A DNA stretch of 64,000 nt from Sulfurovum zhangzhouensis (GTDB lineage: Bacteria; Campylobacterota; Campylobacteria; Campylobacterales; Sulfurovaceae): contig NZ_JAQIBD010000001.1 in the NCBI RefSeq assembly GCF_030347965.1, positions 806,001-870,000 on the forward strand. Direction: 5' to 3'. Numbering within the stretch: position 1 is the first letter of the stretch; every line of letters begins with the position of its first letter. The notes below the pieces were generated by a model. It worked only from the letters and a program-made list of their open reading frames with translations, was not told the DNA's origin and did no database searches. Shown here one piece after another: positions 35,604 to 42,745 of this stretch. Made by a program: the position numbers and the translations under genes.

Positions 35604-35630
35604 ACACATTATACACACAAAAAGATGAAA
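35604..35630 (-). promoter_or_regulatory. promoter block shared by both ATP-grasp modules, copy B
   Basis: The plus-strand string ACATTATACACACAAAAAGA and the following TGAAA recur with one base missing at 42348-42373 upstream of the other module. On the minus strand it holds TATAAT (35608-35613) as a -10, with TTGTAC 18 nt upstream. The rest of the 35536-35772 interval is AT-rich without a gene. Confidence 0.55.
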
Positions 35631-35772
35631 GGTACAAACCTACTTTTCTTTGTCATAAGAGAGATAGCTCATGAATTATGAATATTGTCAATTTGAGTCA
35701 ATACTATCCTATATTTTTAGAATTTCTTATAATTTTTAATAATATTACATGTAATTAAAGGATAATTTTTAT

Positions 35773-35800
35773 TTCCAATTAAGTTTTATCCTCCTATAAT
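35773..35800 (+). promoter_or_regulatory. conserved promoter of barrel paralogue 4
   Basis: TTCCAA (35773-35778) and TATAAT (35795-35800) have a 16-nt spacer beginning TTAAGTTTTAT. The leader GTGTAACAAATTCAAGAG then matches paralogue 3 up to the start codon. Confidence 0.65.
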
Positions 35801-35834
35801 GAAGTGTAACAAATTCAAGAGAAAGGGAGTTACA

Positions 35835-36542
35835 ATGAAAAATTTAACATGTTCAATAGTAACGGCGTTAGCATTGAGTTCTTTTGCAGTTGCAGGAGGG
35901 AATATCGAACCGGTGGCAGCACCGATGGAAGAAATGGCACCGGCTCCGGATGACAGCGGTTTTTATATCGGTGGGGCATACAGCTTTATAAGTGCCGATG
36001 GGAAGGATTACTGGACTGACGGTTATCGTGAGGAGTTTACAACATTTGACGATATAGATATGAGTGGATACATGCTGCTTGCAGGTTACCAGTTCAACAA
36101 ATATATCTCCGTAGAAGGTAGATACTGGGGATCTAGTTCTGAGGTAGGTAGCATAACTGGTTCTTATGATGTATATTATGATAGTGTCTATAGCTATACT
36201 AATGACTTTTGGTGGGCTGCAGATGGTGAATTCAGTGCATGGGGTATCTATCTGAAACCAATGTACCCGGTTGGTGAAGACTTCACAGTCTACGCATTAT
36301 TGGGATACGGTAATGCACAGATCGATGATAATAGCTGGTCTCCTGATTGGCAGTTATTAGATGAAAATGGATTCCAGTGGGGTCTTGGTGCTTCCTATGC
36401 TTACGACGAACACTTATCGTTCTTTGCTGACTATGTACAGTTAGCTAATGATGCAAAACAATCATATGATGGTGGTTGGTATTTAGAAGAATGGAAAATT
36501 TCTGTTTATACCATCAATGTCGGTATAACCTACAAATTCTAA
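35835..36542 (+). CDS. outer-membrane beta-barrel protein, paralogue 4 (inside the ligase island)
   Basis: I start this 235-aa protein at the ATG after AAGGGAG; the first 45 codons and the leader are nearly identical to paralogue 3 (MKNLTCSI..., SSFAVA-GG, GGNIEPVAAPMEEMAPAPDD). The barrel part is diverged, with strands such as GYMLLAGYQFNKYISVEGRYWG and a C-terminal INVGITYKF. It is the only plus-strand gene between the two minus-strand halves of the ATP-grasp island. It may have been inserted by recombination with the tandem array, or serve the island as a porin. Confidence 0.85.
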   Translation: MKNLTCSIVTALALSSFAVAGGNIEPVAAPMEEMAPAPDDSGFYIGGAYSFISADGKDYWTDGYREEFTTFDDIDMSGYMLLAGYQFNKYISVEGRYWGSSSEVGSITGSYDVYYDSVYSYTNDFWWAADGEFSAWGIYLKPMYPVGEDFTVYALLGYGNAQIDDNSWSPDWQLLDENGFQWGLGASYAYDEHLSFFADYVQLANDAKQSYDGGWYLEEWKISVYTINVGITYKF

Positions 36543-36548
36543 ACATAG

Positions 36549-36575
36549 TCTACTAAGCTTTTTAAGCTTAGTAGA
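36549..36575. terminator. bidirectional terminator between paralogue 4 and the oxygenase gene
   Basis: TCTACTAAGCTT and AAGCTTAGTAGA form a perfect 12-bp stem around a TTT loop between convergent genes. Confidence 0.75.
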
Positions 36576-36613
36576 TATAATCCTTTTCATTCATGGAACT
36601 TTAACGACTTAGA

Positions 36614-37504
36614 TTACTCTATATCAATGTCCAAGTACCCAAAACGACTGAAGAGTCTTCTTTCTGTCCATTCTATAGTTTCCTCTTTGCCATGCAAGTA
36701 ACGATAATTATCAAATATCAAAAGATCACCCTTTTGCCACCGATAATGTTGCTTATGTTGATCATGTGCATCTATCAACTCGTTCACTACTTCTATTGAA
36801 AAGGCTTCACCATTTTCCCAGTAAACCCGGTTGGTCTCTTTTCTATACACTGTTTTATCATGATATGAAGGGTGGTCCAGTTCTGGTAAATGACCTAAAA
36901 TCGCATTTGAAAATGCAGTCGTGCCATCATTAAAGTTTATGATAGCTGAAGTCGTATAAAAAAGATGTAGCCAATCATTTTTCAACTCATATCTTACGTT
37001 CTCTATCCTATCAAGTCTTTTGCATAACTCTTCTTTTGTGTTCACACCATATTGCGCTTCCCAGCGTTGTGGTTCCCATAAGAACTCATACGTCACCTGT
37101 TCATTTTTAAAACGTTCCTGAAGTGATTTAGAGAGAGTATTGAACATTGCGACACCTTCTACTAAAAAAGTTTCACCGCCTTCAACTTCTGGAGGAGTCT
37201 CACAAAAGAAAAACCCTATATTAGGTGTCTTGATCCCTGGAACATAATCTACTTCAACATGACCTAAAATAGTAATATTATCCGTTGGTGTTAATGTCGT
37301 AAATCCGTCACCACTTTCCAGCCTAAACTTTTCACGACTTGTTACTCTAAAAAAATCCTGACAAAAATACTTAGTAAAATATTCAAATGTCAATTGATCA
37401 AGATTAAGACCTCGCAATAATACTGTCCCAGTTTCATCTAAGGCCTCTTTACTTTGTAAATAAATATACTGCATATTATGTAGATTGGACTGTAAAGTTT
37501 TCAT
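36614..37504 (-). CDS. TauD/TfdA-superfamily Fe(II)/2-oxoglutarate oxygenase, HxE type
   Basis: This 296-aa protein has the TauD-like fold with metal ligands His82 and Glu84 (GHVEVDY) and distal His271 (YLHGKEE), and 2-oxoglutarate-binding Arg283 or Arg287 (ERRLFSRFGY). An HxE rather than HxD motif is typical of clavaminate synthase, SyrP and amino-acid hydroxylases acting in secondary metabolism. PEVEGGETFLVEGV is the usual TauD block between them. It is the last gene of the six-gene half of the island, 22 nt after the P450 gene. The likely role is hydroxylation, desaturation or epoxidation of the ligase product or of an amino-acid building block. Confidence 0.85.
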   Translation of the reverse strand: MKTLQSNLHNMQYIYLQSKEALDETGTVLLRGLNLDQLTFEYFTKYFCQDFFRVTSREKFRLESGDGFTTLTPTDNITILGHVEVDYVPGIKTPNIGFFFCETPPEVEGGETFLVEGVAMFNTLSKSLQERFKNEQVTYEFLWEPQRWEAQYGVNTKEELCKRLDRIENVRYELKNDWLHLFYTTSAIINFNDGTTAFSNAILGHLPELDHPSYHDKTVYRKETNRVYWENGEAFSIEVVNELIDAHDQHKQHYRWQKGDLLIFDNYRYLHGKEETIEWTERRLFSRFGYLDIDIE

Positions 37505-37526
37505 TCTAACACCATTAATAAGTTCT

Positions 37527-38723
37527 TCAAAGAGTCACACAAAGCGATTCTAGCCCTCGGAAGAATGTACTACTTCTCCATTGGGGGATGTTTGATTTTA
37601 ATTTCATGTGAGGAAAGCGCGCTATGATTTTTTCAAATGCTATTCTTGCTTCAACACGTGCAAGATGCTGGCCTATACAACTATGAACTCCTATACCAAA
37701 AGCTATATGCGGATTAACTTCACGTTGAATATCAAAACTATGAGGATCTGTAAAGATAGTTTCATCACGATTTGCTGAAGCAATGGCAACAGTAAGCTGT
37801 TCACCTGGTTTCACGATATTGCCGTTGATATCAATTGTTTTTGTTGCAATACGAAAGCTGGAACGCTGCGCAGGACTTTCAAAACGTAAAACTTCTTCAA
37901 TAGCCTGTGGAATCATACCAGGGTTTTCTACTAAAAGTTGCCACTGTTCAGGATGAGATAACAGTAGCCATAAACCATTACCTATGAGAGCGATGGTAGT
38001 CTCATGTCCCGCGATAAGTAAGAAACTCACCATACCTAACAACTCATCATTGTTTAAATGACCTTCTTTTTGGGCCTGAATCAAAGAGTATAACACCGTT
38101 TGATTTTCTGTTTCTTCTTCATTTTTTATCAACACACGAAGGTAATCTAATAAAAGAAGCAGTGCTTGTTGCTGTTTTTGTATTATTTCTTCATTTACAG
38201 TAAATGTATCAAACCCATTACCAATGGCTATCGTCCATTTACGGATTCTTGGCATATCACTAAGGGGTATTCCCAAAATACTGGCAATGACATCAAAAGG
38301 AATTTTTTCTGCAAAATCAGTTATAAGATTTATATCCTTATTCTTTATCATACTTTCTATATGGTTTTCTACAACGTTGTAAATATGGGTTTCCAGATTT
38401 GTAATATATTGTGTTGAGAAAAACTGGTTTACCAGCCTTCGTAAACGCGCATGCTCTTTCCCATCATGATTTAGCATGTGCATATAAAAAGGAATTGTAT
38501 CACCTTTAAAGCGGTAATTGAGATCATTTGAAATTGAAGTTGACTGTTTCAAAATAGCTACACAATCTTCATATCGGCTAAAAACCCATATGCCATCATT
38601 TGATGACCGCATATCAGGTCTTGGTAGAACCCATAAAGGTTTTTTTGACGCTCTTAACTTGGTATAAAAAGGGTGTGGATTTTTAATGAATTCAGGATCA
38701 TTAAAATCAAATTCCTGTTTCAT
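37527..38723 (-). CDS. cytochrome P450
   Basis: This 398-aa soluble bacterial-type P450 has the oxygen-activating I-helix motif AGHETT (about residue 240), the ExxR salt bridge in EEVLRFESPAQR (about 280-291) and the heme-binding loop FGIGVHSCIGQHLAR (Cys ligand near 347). Bacterial soluble P450s usually tailor natural products or degrade small compounds and need a ferredoxin and reductase, which are not encoded nearby. Its start overlaps the stop of the preceding small hotdog-like gene (ATGA), placing it firmly in the ligase operon. P450s are rare in Campylobacterota, which suggests transfer. Confidence 0.94.
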   Translation of the reverse strand: MKQEFDFNDPEFIKNPHPFYTKLRASKKPLWVLPRPDMRSSNDGIWVFSRYEDCVAILKQSTSISNDLNYRFKGDTIPFYMHMLNHDGKEHARLRRLVNQFFSTQYITNLETHIYNVVENHIESMIKNKDINLITDFAEKIPFDVIASILGIPLSDMPRIRKWTIAIGNGFDTFTVNEEIIQKQQQALLLLLDYLRVLIKNEEETENQTVLYSLIQAQKEGHLNNDELLGMVSFLLIAGHETTIALIGNGLWLLLSHPEQWQLLVENPGMIPQAIEEVLRFESPAQRSSFRIATKTIDINGNIVKPGEQLTVAIASANRDETIFTDPHSFDIQREVNPHIAFGIGVHSCIGQHLARVEARIAFEKIIARFPHMKLKSNIPQWRSSTFFRGLESLCVTL

Positions 38724-39184
38724 GACAAGATACCTTTTTGTTGAAGTTCAATAAAACCTTCTTGATCATCTCTTATAGAAAAATTCACAATCGTAAAAAT
38801 AGTCTTCCCAAATTTACGTATAGTTTGAAGTTCCATTTTTATTTTGATATGTTCTGTATTTGTCACAGAACAGATACTTTTGGTATAACTTTCCAGCATC
38901 CAGACCTCTCTTTTCTTTTCAGTAAGATCTGCCCAAATATGCATATAGATAATTGCCAATTGCGAGGCCATTTCTTCAGCCAGATATATAGATAAATGAA
39001 ATTTTTCTTTACTTAATTCCGGAGGGTAAAGAGAAACCATAGAAACATCCATATAAGCATTTTTACCATCAATGATCACTTCATTAATCTTCCAAGATTC
39101 GAAAAGTCTACCTTCTCGTATATAATCTGATGAAATATCTACTACCTCGTCTGGACTCAATTTTATGATTTGTGACTTATTCAT
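38720..39184 (-). CDS. small hotdog-like protein, possible FcoT/ScoD-type thioesterase
   Basis: This 154-aa protein is not confidently recognised. Its layout resembles a hotdog fold: a strand with YMDVSMVSLYP, a central helix FHLSIYLAEEMASQLAIIYMHIW (about residues 61-83; key part EEMASQLA), a strand with SICSV and three late strands IKIKMELQTIRKF, KTIFTIVNFSI and EGFIELQQK. The order is like FcoT-type fatty acyl thioesterases of isonitrile clusters, which also pair with an Fe/2OG oxygenase. The similarity is at the fold-pattern level only. A dehydratase or a non-catalytic hotdog protein is equally possible. Confidence 0.5.
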   Translation of the reverse strand: MNKSQIIKLSPDEVVDISSDYIREGRLFESWKINEVIIDGKNAYMDVSMVSLYPPELSKEKFHLSIYLAEEMASQLAIIYMHIWADLTEKKREVWMLESYTKSICSVTNTEHIKIKMELQTIRKFGKTIFTIVNFSIRDDQEGFIELQQKGILS

Positions 39185-39213
39185 ACTAATGCCTTTTTAC
39201 TATTAATACCTGT

Positions 39214-40212
39214 TTACTGCCGCTCAATATTGTTCTTAATTACTCTAGAATTTATCATCTCGATCATTGCTTTACGGATTTTCTCAACTTGATCACTAAA
39301 GATATCCCCTTCAGGTTGACGAAATATCCCCATACTTGCATTTACTTCAAATACCAAAATATTCATATCATTATCAATAAAACAGTCGATACCAAAATAA
39401 TCAAGTTCCAAACGATTATAAATTTGAGAAATGATAGGTTGAATAGCAGGTTTTATTTTACTTGCAAACTCTTTTTTAAATTTTTTTTGCAGAGCTTCTG
39501 GATGTTCAATTTGATTATGATGGTGAACCATCCATTCCGCGCTTATTTTGATATGTCGTAGATACACTTTGCCATCCACTACCATAAGCCTGTATTTTCG
39601 GTAAAGACCATCTTCTTTATACTCTACAAATTGCGTAAGATAATACTCCCTTCCATCCAAATGAAATGAATAGAACTGCTCTGTTTCATTATCCACTCTA
39701 ATCGTACTTATTCCCCCATGATCACCAGCCTGTCTGAAAATAACCGGATATTGAAAACCTTCTTCTTTGATCACATCATGAATCTCTTGTGAAGATTTTG
39801 GTTGTATTTTGATAGTTTTTGGAACATGAAGTTTTTCAATCCCTTGAAGCAGTTTATATATCTGATCTCTACTTGTTCTCATTACACGAGAAGGAATATT
39901 AAAGAATGGTATATCTGATGAGATAGCTTGATAAAACTGGTCAGCTTTATGCAGTGTGATCTTATGAGTATCGGGGTCAGAAATCTCATTAAATACTCCA
40001 TGAATCATCTGGTAACGAGGAAGTTCTTGATCCATCCTGGTATCCAAATCAATTTTTAAGCGGTTAAATTGCTCATTTTCAAGGTATGCCCTGACATTTG
40101 CACTACCCTTACTCATCCAGTTTACATTACCTATTTTGTCAATTTTCGATATTTTAACTTTCCTGTCATCTGCTATACCATTGATAAATAAAACATTCAT
40201 CGGAGACATCAT
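39214..40212 (-). CDS. ATP-grasp ligase, type 2, island copy A2
   Basis: This 332-aa ATP-grasp protein opens MSPMNVLFINGIADDRKV. It carries the type 2 blocks FNEISDPDTHK, DIPFFNIPSRVMRTSRDQIYKLLQGIE (core VMRTSRD) and IKIQPKSSQEIHDVIKEEG, and the shared FRQAGDHGGIST, YRKYRLMVVDGKVY, DYFGIDCFID and FEVNASMGIF. Compared with the others, NMNV near the C-terminus is SMGI. It sits directly after the GCS2-type gene (26-nt gap), the same order as in the degenerate second module. Amide ligation is inferred from family; substrates are unknown. Confidence 0.85.
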   Translation of the reverse strand: MMSPMNVLFINGIADDRKVKISKIDKIGNVNWMSKGSANVRAYLENEQFNRLKIDLDTRMDQELPRYQMIHGVFNEISDPDTHKITLHKADQFYQAISSDIPFFNIPSRVMRTSRDQIYKLLQGIEKLHVPKTIKIQPKSSQEIHDVIKEEGFQYPVIFRQAGDHGGISTIRVDNETEQFYSFHLDGREYYLTQFVEYKEDGLYRKYRLMVVDGKVYLRHIKISAEWMVHHHNQIEHPEALQKKFKKEFASKIKPAIQPIISQIYNRLELDYFGIDCFIDNDMNILVFEVNASMGIFRQPEGDIFSDQVEKIRKAMIEMINSRVIKNNIERQ

Positions 40213-40238
40213 TTTTCCCTTTTCTATTCGATTGATTC

Positions 40239-41282
40239 CTAACTATAGTGATATCTATTTGAAATACTTTGCAAGATATCGCCGGTTTCTAAAAAGCTTT
40301 GTTTCATTTTTAGAGCATATGAGTCATTAGTATATAACATTCTTTGAAGCTCTTCAAAGACTTGTCCATCAGCTATCACACTTTTTACAGCTTCCAAGAC
40401 TCCTATGGCCTCCGTTTTGATAGTCTGATTTTCAAAGCCTTCCAAAGCAGAAAGCTTAAGCATTTCAGGATCTTGTGTTAAAGCTCTTTTGTGCAGTGTT
40501 TTATCCAAAACCAATCCTTTTACCAGCAAAATAAGAGCTTTCATCAGATTCGCATCTCCACAAGCATCATATCCTCTAAATTCAATCACATAACTCCCTT
40601 TTCTATTTTGCAACTGAGCGGCTTTTCTTGCCTTATTTGCTTTTTTAAAGGTTCGGTAGGATAATCCTTCAAAGAGTTTCCCTTCATAAAAAGGTGATGA
40701 AAAACTAAAGGGAATAATAAAAGGAGTGTAATAGTTCAGCTTATGTACCAAATCTGTCATCTGCTCATGGGTATAGCCTTGTATCGACACATTTACATGA
40801 AGGCCATGCCATAATAATGCATTGATAGCTATATTTAACGCTTCCGGTGTACGTAAATCAAGTTCTGTCTGATTTAAAGGTTTATGAAGTGTGACATTAT
40901 TTTTAAAGGGGTGTAAACTTGTAAGTAAAGGGGAAAAACCAAAATCCTTTGTTATCTTCATCAGTGCAAGATAGGAATTTGTAAACTCGCTAAGTAAATC
41001 ATCAAGGTTTTCATAGGGCAGTGTTCTAATCTCAAGACCTTTAGGAATAGTTTCAACAAGTTGTCCATCACTGTCATAGCGTTCAAACCCTTCTACATAA
41101 CACCGCTTTGGTCTTCTCTCCAATGATTTACATTCAAAAAATTCATCATCATTTTCAAAATATGGGAAAGCATCTACAATCTGTTGAAATATAGGAAACT
41201 GAGCTGTTTCAAAGTCCAAATAGATTCCATTGCTGTCTTTAAAGACAAATTCATGTTCGATACCTATTTGCACCATAATCAT
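40239..41282 (-). CDS. GCS2-type carboxylate-amine ligase (glutamate-cysteine ligase family)
   Basis: This 347-aa protein matches the GCS2/YbdK-EgtA-type glutamine-synthetase-like ligases. It has IGIEHEF (residues 6-12, metal and nucleotide site), EIRTLPYE, HGLHVNVSIQG (about 160-170) and the late SYVIEFRGYD block. Such enzymes use ATP to form a gamma-glutamyl or other amide bond. Its ATG overlaps the stop of the upstream type 1 ATP-grasp gene by 4 bp. Two unrelated ligase folds in one operon suggest stepwise assembly of a short peptide. True glutathione synthesis is less likely, because four ATP-grasp copies and oxygenases accompany it. Confidence 0.8.
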   Translation of the reverse strand: MIMVQIGIEHEFVFKDSNGIYLDFETAQFPIFQQIVDAFPYFENDDEFFECKSLERRPKRCYVEGFERYDSDGQLVETIPKGLEIRTLPYENLDDLLSEFTNSYLALMKITKDFGFSPLLTSLHPFKNNVTLHKPLNQTELDLRTPEALNIAINALLWHGLHVNVSIQGYTHEQMTDLVHKLNYYTPFIIPFSFSSPFYEGKLFEGLSYRTFKKANKARKAAQLQNRKGSYVIEFRGYDACGDANLMKALILLVKGLVLDKTLHKRALTQDPEMLKLSALEGFENQTIKTEAIGVLEAVKSVIADGQVFEELQRMLYTNDSYALKMKQSFLETGDILQSISNRYHYS

Positions 41283-42259
41283 TTGCCTTTATTTTTCAAC
41301 ATCTTGATTAAAGCTGAACGAATCATTTCGATATGTTTTGAAAAAAGAGTATTTTTACTTTTAGTAAAAACATTCATATTGGCATTGATCTCAAAAATTA
41401 AAAGATTCATGTTACTGTCAATATTGCAGTCAATACCAAAATAATCAAGTTTAAGACGATTATATATTTCCGTAATAATCGGCTGAAGCTTAGGCTTTAT
41501 CTCTTTTGCAAAGCGATCAACAATATCTTTTTTATACTGCTGACTCTCTTTTTCATCTAACTGATTTCTTGCATGCACCATCCATTCTTTACTAAAGATT
41601 GCATGCCTGATAAATACTTCACCATCTACAACAACCAAACGATATTTGGCATAGATCCCATCATCATTCGCATAGTCTACAAACTGTGTAAGATAATGAT
41701 CTCTTCCATCTAAAGCAAATGGGTAGAATTGTTCTGTTTCATCATCGATCCTGATCGTACTGATCCCTCCATGATCACCTGCCTGTCTGAAAATAACAGG
41801 AAATTCAAAATTTTCATTTTTTATCACATCATAAATATCAGCAGGTGACCGTGGTTGAAGCTTAACTGTTTTAGGTACATGAAGTTTATCTATCCCTTGT
41901 AGCAATCTATAGATATTGTCACGGGTTGTTTTCATCACTAAAGAAGGAGGATTAAAAAAAGCTACATGCTTGGCAACAGCTTTATAGAAGTCATCTGCTC
42001 TTTGAAGTGAGATTTTATGAGTATCCGGGTCTGATATCTGGTTAAATACCCCATGGATCATCTGTCGTGGAAGTTCCTGACCACCTCTAGTATCAAAAAT
42101 AACCATAGAACGATCGAAGAAATCATTCTTCAAAAAATCGCTTAGGTTTGCACTACCGCTTCCACCCCATTTGATATTCCCATTTTTATGGATCTGATTA
42201 ACCTTAAGACTATTATCATCTGGAACACCATTGAGAAATAAAATATTTTTTTTTGCCAT
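41279..42259 (-). CDS. ATP-grasp ligase, type 1, island copy A1
   Basis: This 326-aa protein is the first gene of the six-gene operon. The N-terminal domain (residues 1-110) has FLNGVPDD and WGGSGSANLSDFLKND. The ATP-grasp domain has FRQAGDHGGIST (157-168), YAKYRLVVVDGEVF (203-216), EWMVHARNQ, DYFGIDCNID (272-281) and FEINANMNVF (289-298) with the metal-binding Asp, Glu and Asn. From memory, the domain resembles ATP-grasp domains found next to TPR repeats in other proteobacteria. AAGGAGGGGGAG-like purines precede the ATG. The partner amine and acid are unknown. Confidence 0.87.
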   Translation of the reverse strand: MAKKNILFLNGVPDDNSLKVNQIHKNGNIKWGGSGSANLSDFLKNDFFDRSMVIFDTRGGQELPRQMIHGVFNQISDPDTHKISLQRADDFYKAVAKHVAFFNPPSLVMKTTRDNIYRLLQGIDKLHVPKTVKLQPRSPADIYDVIKNENFEFPVIFRQAGDHGGISTIRIDDETEQFYPFALDGRDHYLTQFVDYANDDGIYAKYRLVVVDGEVFIRHAIFSKEWMVHARNQLDEKESQQYKKDIVDRFAKEIKPKLQPIITEIYNRLKLDYFGIDCNIDSNMNLLIFEINANMNVFTKSKNTLFSKHIEMIRSALIKMLKNKGK

Positions 42260-42347
42260 TTACTCCCCCTCCTTTTACTACATAGCTCTTTTCAAAATAA
42301 TCATAAAAAAGTTATTTTTTGAAAGAATTTTTTATTATGTACCTTTG

Positions 42348-42373
42348 ATACATTATCACACAAAAAGATGAAA
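42348..42373 (-). promoter_or_regulatory. promoter block shared by both ATP-grasp modules, copy A
   Basis: The plus-strand string ACATTATCACACAAAAAGAT and following GAAA match the block at 35604-35630 with a single-base deletion. On the minus strand GATAAT occupies the -10 position. The spacing to the type 1 ATP-grasp start is about 90 nt in both copies. Confidence 0.5.
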
Positions 42374-42483
42374 ATTATCCTTACAAAAAGTATAAAGCAT
42401 CTAAAAATAGAATAACTAACTTAATGAATTTACAAAGTTATTTTAAGTACTATAAATAAACGTTGAATGAAAAGGAGAAGACA

Positions 42484-42696
42484 ATGATATTGAAAAAAGT
42501 AGAGGACGGAGTCGTAGTTTCAGCAGTAGAGATCATCTCTTTTGATGTACAAACAGAAGATCGGAAAGCAACAATCAAGGTAGTGTTGAATGATGCACAA
42601 AACAGTGAAGAAACCTACTATCAGTCTCCCGGGGACAAACATGTTTTTCAAATTGTTGATGAGAATAATGATATTTTGAGAATCATCCACCAGTAA
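42484..42696 (+). CDS. small beta-rich protein divergent from the ligase operon
   Basis: I start this 70-aa protein at the ATG with AAGGAG 6 nt upstream, not at the TTG at 42463. It begins MILKKVEDGVVVSAVEI and ends HVFQIVDENNDILRIIHQ, with alternating hydrophobic and charged residues, a central QNSEETYYQSPGDK loop and no cysteines or signal peptide. It is transcribed away from the ATP-grasp operon and shares its promoter region. It could be a regulator, a carrier or a peptide substrate of the ligases, or unrelated. No family is recognised. Confidence 0.6.
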   Translation: MILKKVEDGVVVSAVEIISFDVQTEDRKATIKVVLNDAQNSEETYYQSPGDKHVFQIVDENNDILRIIHQ

Positions 42697-42745
42697 ACAG
42701 TAAAATTTGTTATAAAAGTAGTAAGCAATAGGCAAAACTACTCTA

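Noticed and set aside
32126-42259. Classical graspetide (omega-ester peptide) cluster
   Set aside because: The ATP-grasp proteins are not accompanied by a recognisable precursor with repeated Thr/Ser/Lys-Glu/Asp core motifs, and their motifs differ from MvdC/MvdD-type enzymes as I recall them.
40239-42259. Ordinary glutathione biosynthesis (GshA plus GshB)
   Set aside because: A GCS2-type ligase next to an ATP-grasp could suggest this, but four diverged ATP-grasp copies plus P450 and oxygenase genes in the same operons do not fit.
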